This document shows, piece after piece, positions 57,225 to 64,000 of a stretch of DNA of 64,000 nucleotides. The notes beneath the pieces were generated by a model. The model saw only the letters and a program-made list of their open reading frames with translations. It searched no databases and had not been told where the DNA came from. This stretch comes from Paratinospora sagittata. Taxonomy: Eukaryota > Streptophyta > Magnoliopsida > Ranunculales > Menispermaceae. A program made the translations under genes and the position numbers. The stretch covers positions 25,210,286-25,274,285 of the forward strand of contig CM069603.1 in NCBI GenBank assembly GCA_035771175.1, given 5' to 3'. The first letter of the stretch is position 1, and every line of letters starts with the position of its first letter.

Positions 57225-58028
57225 GAAAAAGTGTTCCATATTTTCAGATCTGGATGTGAGACATAAAAAGAGTGTTTTCCGCAAGTCTTTTTGTAAGTGG
57301 TCTCAAAAAGGATTTAAATAATTTATTCCTCGTGAAAAAGCACTAATTTGAAATGAAGGGTCAAGATTTAATGATTTGAAATTAGAAAAGAAAAATCAAC
57401 GACCAAGAATCCAAGATCTAAAAGTGAAATCTTAAAATAACACAAAAAATCAGAAACCAGTATGTCGCCTAGCATGGAGTGCACTCCATGGACCCCGACT
57501 GATTAACTTTGTCTCGTGTTTGGTTTTCTCTGATCAGGGATGCACATTGGAGCGTCGATGATCATGGAGCGCATTCCTCTGTCCAGTTTTCATAATATCT
57601 GAGATTTTTTATATTTTCCCATGTTTTGGGCTTTGGGCAATATCTCTACTAGACTTAGGACGCAAACGACACATAGAATGACGTTTAAAGAGGTATTGAA
57701 AAATAGATCAAAAACATTTTGGCCGAACAACCTAAGAAGAACCTACAACCTTATAAGATCTAAGCAATTATAAATATAAGAAAAGTCTTCAAACATTGGT
57801 GCTTGATCTTCGGTTGACCTTGAGTTGACTGGAGCATTGACTTTGAGTTGACCAGAGCATTGACTTTGACTTTTTGACATGACCAACTTGACTTAGGTTG
57901 ACCGAACAAATTGTGCTTCAATAAGTAAGATAGTGTTGAAATACTTAATTGAAAAGATTAGTTCACGTGGAATATTGTTTATAATCATCAAAACTAAAGG
58001 AGGCGAGGGTCATTAGACCAACATCCAT

Positions 58029-58720
58029 GACAACAATGGGTGAGCAAAATATTTGCATTTGGCAAAGTTTGCTTACAATAATAGCTACCAAGCAAGCATC
58101 GGGATGGCCCCATATGAAGCCTTGTATGGTAGGACTTATAGATCCCCAGTATGTTGGTTAGATATGGCTGACCGACCATAGCTTGGTCCAGAGCTTACCA
58201 GGGAAACTATGTCAGTGAACGGCTCTGCGCCGCCCAAAGCAAACACAAAAGTTATTTAGACAAGCCAAGAAAACCTCTAGAATTCGAGGTTGGAGAATTT
58301 GTTCTCCTTAAGGTCCAACCGATCAAGGGTGTGAGGAGATTTCGCGTCAAGGAAAAATTGTCCCCTAGATATATTGACCCTTTCAAAGTCATTAAAAAGG
58401 TTGGCAAATCTGCCTACTGATTATCTCTACCTTCATTCATGTCTAGGGTTCATGATGTGTTCCACACTCTATGCTCCGGAAGTACCATCATGATCCTTCT
58501 TATATCATTCCCCTGCTTGAAGTTGATATTGGGGAGGGTAACAGATACACAAAACAATCGGTGCAAATCCTTGACAGGAGATCATAAGACTTACAAAATA
58601 AGAGCATCCCTCTTGTCAAAGTCCTCTAGAACCACCATGGGGTAGAAGAATCGATGTGGGAACTGGAACAAGAGATCAAGCAAAAAATACCCTTATCTGT
58701 TTCTTTAAAGATAGTGTTCC
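58029..58720 (+). pseudogene. Element D pol, last part: integrase C-terminus
   Basis: Resumes integrase with [21 protein letters not shown], then RSPVCWLDMADRP and the GKLAYRLSLP-like block in changing frames, ending with a chromodomain-like piece near 58,650-58,720 (GVEESMWELEQEIKQK-like). Many stops and frameshifts. Its first codons join to the integrase at 53,538 after removal of the copia LTR. Confidence 0.8.
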
Positions 58721-58807
58721 AACTTTTTGCATAATGATTATCTTTCTCAAACCATTATATTGTCTCTAATTTTGTGTTTTGTCCTTATGCTTGCAAAATT
58801 TTTGCAA

Positions 58808-59616
58808 ATGTCTGACATCGAAGAGTATAGGGTTTAGCTCTGACCCGTCTAAGCACAGCCTAAACTCACATTCCTCGAGTCAGGTAATGGACTCAGCATC
58901 AAGAGACGATAATGAGGATGAGTAAAATCATATTCCCCCTACCCGGAGCCCTACTCCCTCTTAATATTCACAGTCATCCTCACCTTCGAGGTCACTCTCT
59001 ACAAGCCTCTAGCGGGTTCATACCCCTGTTCACCGCCCACTCCAAAGCCTCACAGACCACCAGACTATTCCAAATCCAAATGAGACAAGACCCTCTAACT
59101 GGCAATCTCCCTATCTGCTCGGGGGAGGTTGGCACACGATGCAGACCGCAAGAAAAAACATGTGCTACCCTCTCCTCACATTTAGCAATCAGCGTACCAA
59201 TCCACAACCCTTCCCAGTACAATGCACGCCCCCAGGCATGCACCAACCCCGGATCCCGACGAGGCTGGGCCCTCAAACAGGCAAACACATTAAACACCCA
59301 TCAGATCAGGATGGCGCACTGGCAGCTGGCCCATCGAGGACTTCTTTTTCCTCGACCACCTCATCGAGTGCCCACACTTCCTTCTTTCCCGAATCTATCA
59401 GATCAAGATGGAGATCCCTCTAACTTTGTCCACTCACCCACAGGACTCCAACGCCAAGAGCACCATCCGAGGACTCTAGCGCCTAGAGCACCATCCGAGG
59501 ACTGCTTAATCCACCCGACCAGTGAATCACGAGATCACCTTCTAAGGTCGATGACAACGCTGATATGGTCGACTTCATCATCATTTCTGACGACGACTGA
59601 TGAGTACTTTAACTAA
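58808..59616 (+). pseudogene. Element D 3' ORF region, between pol and 3' LTR
   Basis: Open frame 58,912-59,616 (234 codons). Pro/Ser/His/Arg-rich, no membrane segment, no recognised motif; several Pro-rich sections (LFPRPPHRVPTLPSFP). It starts near an ATGTCT (58,808) that is out of frame with stops soon after. In another frame the tail is acidic, with a run of Asp near 59,585-59,597. Element C carries a comparable hydrophilic 3' ORF with an acidic tail. I do not recognise a family; codon conservation was not tested. Confidence 0.4.
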
Positions 59617-59675
59617 AATACTAAGTTTTCATTCAAGAACCCTACTTTAACCCAATTTCGAGGACGAAATTCCTT

Positions 59676-59689
59676 TAAGGGAGATATAT
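59676..59689 (+). other. Polypurine tract of element D
   Basis: TTAAGGGAGATATA directly before the LTR start TGTAACAACCC, after the phrase TTCGAGGACGAAAT that also precedes A's tract. Confidence 0.7.
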
Positions 59690-59777
59690 TGTAACAACCC
59701 ATAAAAATGCAAATTTTTTTCATTTTTCTTTTACTGCAACTGTCGTTACTCAATAGAACAACATGAAAAGTTCTCAC

Positions 59778-61574
59778 TATTGATATATCTATTCTCACCC
59801 AATTTTGTTTTGATGATTGCAAACAACCTACATGTGATATCTAATCTCTTTGACATAGTTATTTCAGTGCTAACTAGATATATCAAATGGATTTAACTGC
59901 ATTGTCAAAGCATGTGGAAGGAACAACACCTTACAAAGATTCAAGAGCTTCATGGTTGTATTTCTTTATTAGAATATTAGTGTTGTACAATAACATTTAC
60001 TTGTTCCAACCACACATAATGTGCATCTTTTCAAAAATCATTCATATAGTTTATTATTCTCATGCATATAGTTAGTTATAATTGTCTATCATACATATAT
60101 TGACCAGTGTTAAACATGCATGCATCTTGTCAACTTTGCATGGTTTTATCGTTTCACGTGTATTGTACATATTGTTTTGATCATTGGTTTAGTCGATCGA
60201 AGCACTCATGTTTAACTGTGTTAATTATACCTTAATCGTGTCAAAAAATATTTTTAAATATTTTTAAAATATTAGTCTATGTTTTTGAAAAATGTCCTAA
60301 ACCTATTATGATCAAAAATTGAGTTTCTTTCACTTCTTAGTGAAAGAACACGCTCCTGAGCTTTTTCCCGAGACTCGGTGGTTTTTTATCAGTGTTTAAG
60401 GAACGCACTCTTTGTAAGAGCAATGCGCTCCTGTGGCTTTTCCCGAGACTTAAAAAGTTTTCTGATCAAGGAAAAGGAATGCGCTCTTTTAAGAACGAAC
60501 ACGCTCATGTCGCCAAGGGAAAAATAGAAAAAACTTTAAGAGTTAGTGGTTCTTGTTGAAGGAACCCGTTCCTATGCCCAACGAACATATTGAGGAACGT
60601 GCTCTTTAAGTAAGGAAAGCGCTCCTTAATTGGAGGGAAATCTGAGATTTTTCAGATTTCAAACCAGAAACGTGCTCTTGTGTTAAGGAACGCATTTTTG
60701 TGCCTCGGTGTGGTGTTTATTTATAAAGACCACACTTGCTCATTTGAAGAGCAACTTTTGCAAAACTTAGAGAACTTGTGCATTTTTTGTATTAGTTTTT
60801 ATACAAGCCAACAACATGTTCTTGAGTGATTTAAACCTTCTTTGGAAGCAAAAGTTCAGCAACATTTGATCTATTGATCCAATCATCCGAAAATTTCTCC
60901 ACATCTTTCAAAACCTTGAAAAACTTGGGAGTTTCTCTTGTGCAAGTGTTCAAAACGATTCAAGTGCTTTCTACATCTTCTATTGAGTCTTGATCGTGAT
61001 TTTTCTCATTCAACTTCACACAAGAAGAATTTTGGAGCTTCAACCTTACCTAATGGGATATACATTTCTACAACTAGATTTTTGTGATATTGGTTTATGC
61101 AAATCAGTTTTGTGTTTAGATTATCATCTTTAAAACTGATTTTGTATTGATTGTGTTTGTGAAACCCTATCTTGATCTTCATAACAAAATACCTTGTTTA
61201 GTGGTTTCATAAATAGTTTGAGATATCGATTCATGTGTTAACATCATATTATATTGAATCGAAGTTTTTGATCATACTTGATTTGTTCGATTCTTGATCT
61301 TAATCACATATTCATTTAGAATCATCAAGTTTTGATCATCGTGGTATATTGATTCTCGAGCTTTAAACTTATCATCGTTCAGAATCAATATCTTGATAGT
61401 TGAGCATATTCAATTCATTGCTTTACATTAGATATATTTGAATTCATTACATTTGAGAAAAACCTATTTCAATATTTTGCATCATTACTTGTTTAATTAA
61501 AACATTCGAAAGGTAACGCGAAAATCCGCCAAGTCCAATTCACCCTTCTATTGGACTATAATACTGGGCCAACA
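59778..61574 (+). mobile_element. Copia (SIRE-like) solo LTR, plus strand
   Basis: Begins TATTGATATATC (first TG probably mutated), with 'ttttgttttgatgattgcaaaca', and ends AATACTGGGCCAACA. CTCAC (59,773-59,777) versus CTCGC (61,575-61,579), one mismatch. It carries GGAACGCACTC / AGCGCTCC-type motifs (60,350-60,700) and the terminal 'aagtccaattcacccttctattggac'. Same family as 36,084-41,359, opposite orientation. Confidence 0.87.
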
Positions 61575-61693
61575 CTCGCGATACGGTGCAACACCAGCGA
61601 AAGTACCCATGAGGAGGACGTCCCCTAGATAGGGGATGTTCCAAGTTGGGGGACATTCCCACTAAGGGGGACGCCCCCTTTTGGGGCCCTTTC

Positions 61694-61701
61694 TATAAAT
61701 A
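61694..61701 (+). promoter_or_regulatory. TATA box in element D 3' LTR
   Basis: TATAAATAG followed by a G-rich and then pyrimidine-rich stretch (CTCTCTCTTTCTCCC). The 5' LTR has lost this whole segment. Confidence 0.7.
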
Positions 61702-62487
61702 GAGAGGGGGGCCCCCAATTCAACTGCCACTCTCTCTTTCTCCCTCTTGCTTTTCTCCAATTTTTGCAATCTCGGAAACACTATTACTACGCTTATGCAC
61801 TTCCAAAGGTGGGAATGAAACCCTAGGTTTGTGTATCTTTTCTTTACAATGATGATTACATTGCATTATCCATCTATGATGTTACCATGCTTTACAAATT
61901 CATGTACACATCATGCTAGATGAACTATTACACAAAAGGGAATGTTGGAGACCGATAGGATTGTCCAGGTGTTATGTGCTCTGGCCCATAGGGTCTTGTC
62001 GTTTATGCTTAAAACACTATAACTCATGAGATCTCTTAGTTGCTACTCATTATTATTTGGGACACTCGACTTGTGGTTTGTCCAGTTATTGTGTGTTTTG
62101 AACCATAAGGTCCGGTTGTGACCATTGGATGCCTGATTATACTTTTTGCGGTGTAACTTGCTTGATGATTATTATTTTGTATTTATTAAATAAGCTATGT
62201 TAACATGCTTGATTCACTGAGCTTTGTGCTCACCCCGTTGCTAATCTTTCCAGGAATCTAAGATGGGTTAGGATGAACTTATTCGGGGGGCGATTGCCAA
62301 CCATCTCTCACCAAGGGACTTATATTTTTGTTCTTCCAGCAAGTCCCTACTAGAGGCGATGGAGTTCGCTTTGTCCTTTTTTTAGTCTTTTTTTAGTTTT
62401 TCTTTCTCTTTAAGGGCATAGTCTTCTTGCCCTTTTGTTTTGTATCCTGGCTGGAAATGTAATATTTAACACTTTTAGAATGACCTC

Positions 62488-62491
<4 letters not shown>

Positions 62492-62551
<60 letters not shown>
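62492..62551. repeat. (TA)n microsatellite
   Basis: About 30 TA units in the 3' LTR of element D. The 5' LTR has only a short TATATATA there (near 47,080). Apparent Ile/Tyr-repeat reading frames over it are artefacts. Confidence 0.96.
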
Positions 62552-62554
<3 letters not shown>

Positions 62555-64000
62555 CTTCAAAAATGGCTCTTGGATATTTGTGTTTCCGTGTACATGACAT
62601 ATTGTCACACCTCATCTTGTGGGCATTGAATTTCGGTGTGTATGACTCGACAATTGTTCCAACGGGGTGTGACAACGAGTGCGAATCAAACCGTTACAAA
62701 TGCTCTTTTACAGGTTCAAGGCAAATCTATCATTTTGCGAGGTAAGGATGAACCTACAACTTCCTTTTGCGGGAATTGTATATGCTTATTACAGGCTAAG
62801 GATGAACCACTTGTTCCCTTTGCAGGATAAGAAAGAATCAAATATCTTTTTCGCGGGCTAAGGAAGAACCACTTGACCCTTTTCAAGATAAAGGGTGAAA
62901 CTAACTTGATTCCAACCTTGGAATCTCAAGTGAATCAAATTCACTTGACTTGGTTGTTTCAATCTTGAAACAAACCAAAACTCCAATTACAAAGACTAAA
63001 ATGTTTGTTCTATGTGAATAGAACAATTTCACATGAAGCTCATAAATACAAATACCAAATACAAGATATGAAAATTTAAGCTCAAAGTGAAGAAAGACTT
63101 TACAATGATTTATACCTTTCTTTCAGCCATATTTGCTTAAGAGAATGATTTTGAAGAAGCTTTAACTGATGCACAAAGAGAAAACTTGAAACCCAATCTT
63201 CAAATCAACATCTCTAAGTTCTAGGGTTTTTGAAATGGGAAAATGATTTGATTTTGAAAAACACTCCCTAAAATCAAATGGTTGTCTCTCTTGTGTTTAA
63301 AATGGCCTAAGTACATGTATTTATAGTTTATGAACGAGCACTACCCGTTAGACACAACAACTAGCCGTTGGGGGCTCAAACTGACTGTTTTTCGACCATT
63401 GGGATTGCACCCAAAAAGTTTAGATTGCTCATGAGCGTCTTGCAGGTGGATGAGCGTTCTGCTACACTGCCCAAAAAATTTTAGACAATTTCATGAGTGT
63501 CCTGCTCCTTGGTGAGCGTCCTCACGTTGCTGCCTAAAAATTTCCATATATTTCATGAGCGTCCTACTTACACATGAGCGTCCTCATGAACTATGAACAT
63601 TCTGCTCAACTGGGAACTTTTAAAACTCTTTTCTTTTTGAAAGACCCATCAAACCAAATCGATTGAAACTATTTTAACTCAAATAAAAAACTTAAATGAT
63701 TCAAACAACTTGTAAAAAACTTAGAAATCAACAATTAAACAATCAAACAAGATTTTGACGAAAATCAAAACTTTTCCAAACTTAGGAAAATTGAAGACAG
63801 TTTTGATTATTTTGAAAAACTTTGTGGAAATATGATTTTTATTAAAACAAATGCAAATATGATTCAAACAAGTTTGAAATAGTTTAAGAACATAAACCAA
63901 ACGTGTTTGAACACTTGAAAATCATTTTTAAAGAAAACTAATTGCATCAAAAATATACAAGTGTGAGGTATGTGTATGCATGATTTTTAAGAGTGATTGA

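Larger units (their letters stand above)
53539..58023 (-). mobile_element. Copia (SIRE-like) solo LTR in element D integrase
   Basis: Plus ends TGATAGACACCC (53,539) and GACCAACA (58,023). TSD TCCTT (53,534-53,538) versus TCCAT (58,024-58,028), one mismatch. It starts with the SIRE-like 'gggggtgaattgggtgtt' block and ends with 'ataatcatcaaaac'. A family-B solo LTR is nested in it at 54,176-57,224. Net length about 1.43 kb. It interrupts the integrase between DMLRCCVL and KYLHLAKFAYNNSY. Confidence 0.88.
44781..62674 (+). mobile_element. Element D: Ty3/gypsy chromovirus with extra ORF1 and 3' ORF
   Basis: Plus-strand element with both LTRs, now 17.9 kb because of nested insertions. Order: 5' LTR (44,781-47,212), PBS (47,220), ORF1 (47,447-48,601), leader (48,602-49,674), gag (49,675-50,870), pol (50,870-53,538 and 58,029-58,720), 3' ORF (58,808-59,616), PPT (59,676-59,689), 3' LTR (59,690-62,674). 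TSD ACGGG (44,776-44,780) versus ACGAG (62,675-62,679). Nested inside are solo LTR G, a copia solo LTR holding a family-B solo LTR, and a second copia solo LTR. The internal region is heavily mutated, older than element B. Confidence 0.87.
59690..62674 (+). repeat. 3' LTR of element D, interrupted by a copia solo LTR
   Basis: Starts TGTAACAACCC and ends GGGGTGTGACA. Outside the insertion (59,778-61,574) it matches the 5' LTR but keeps the TATA box region lost there. It contains the (TA)n run at 62,492-62,551. Net length about 1.18 kb. Confidence 0.85.
44549..64000 (-). mobile_element. Copia (SIRE-like) LTR, minus strand, split by element D
   Basis: Parts are 44,549-44,780 and 62,675-64,000 (continuing out of the window). 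It starts TGTTAGACACCC on plus, with 'aagtgaattgggtgtt' and 'atttttacatggttcgaaaatc...tactctatacctagag', the usual 3' terminal block of this LTR type read backwards. The right part has 'aggctaaggatgaaccact' phrases (62,740-62,890) and scattered 'atgagcgtcctgc' motifs (63,430-63,600). The two parts join exactly across element D with ACGGG/ACGAG as TSD (one mismatch). TACAC at 44,544-44,548 would be its own left TSD. Confidence 0.8.

Noticed and set aside
62435..62675. Ile/Tyr repeat peptides
   Set aside because: Translation of the (TA)n run.

Overview
The window looks like intergenic, transposable-element-dense DNA from a flowering plant. It is AT-rich and filled with Ty3/gypsy chromovirus-type retrotransposons, Ty1/copia solo LTRs, CACTA-type MITEs and plant-specific mobile-domain pseudogenes. 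I see no intact protein-coding gene. Every recognisable reading frame is a degraded retroelement or mobile-domain gene, apart from weak exon-like pieces near 27.9-28.1 kb and 29.7-31.2 kb. Family letters (A-G) are my own labels. Nesting was worked out by matching LTR ends (TG...CA) and flanking 5-bp target-site duplications (TSDs).

Left stack (1-27,911). An outer chromodomain gypsy element C starts left of the window. It contributes leader (9,106), gag (10,480-10,906 then 21,705-22,778), pol (22,786-25,906), an extra 3' ORF (26,003-26,515) and its 3' LTR (26,550-27,911). It is split by a copia-type LTR (visible 5,540-9,105), which is itself invaded by minus-strand gypsy A (1,558-5,539) and a family-G LTR (7,262-8,746). 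A is invaded by a family-E LTR (1-1,557). C is also split by a complete gypsy element B (10,907-21,704, TSD CGATG, two 2.9-kb LTRs), the best preserved element here.

Middle (27,912-44,548). This holds possible host exon remnants, a 142-bp CACTA MITE (28,474-28,615), a copia RT fragment, a solo LTR F (29,778-30,839), E/A-type LTRs, and a minus-strand LTR F invaded by a copia solo LTR (36,084-41,359). That copia LTR carries a 1.47-kb cluster of alternating inverted repeats (36,903-38,373) and a solo LTR E (38,540-40,651). A decayed plant-mobile-domain pseudogene lies at 42,985-43,678.

Right stack (44,549-64,000). A minus-strand copia LTR, running off the right edge, contains gypsy element D (44,781-62,674). 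D has 5' LTR, PBS, an unusual ORF1 resembling the putative plant transposon protein domain, a long leader, gag, pol, a 3' ORF and 3' LTR. It is invaded by solo LTR G (45,389-46,819), a copia solo LTR inside integrase (53,539-58,023) holding a solo LTR of family B (54,176-57,224), and a second copia solo LTR in its 3' LTR (59,778-61,574).

C and D are related: both share leader motifs, a gag-pol lineage and an ORF after pol. The features most worth following are D's ORF1, the shared 3' ORF and leader motifs, the inverted-repeat cluster, and arrays of short palindromes in the 5' parts of several unrelated LTR families. All similarity judgements were made by eye; no database search was run.
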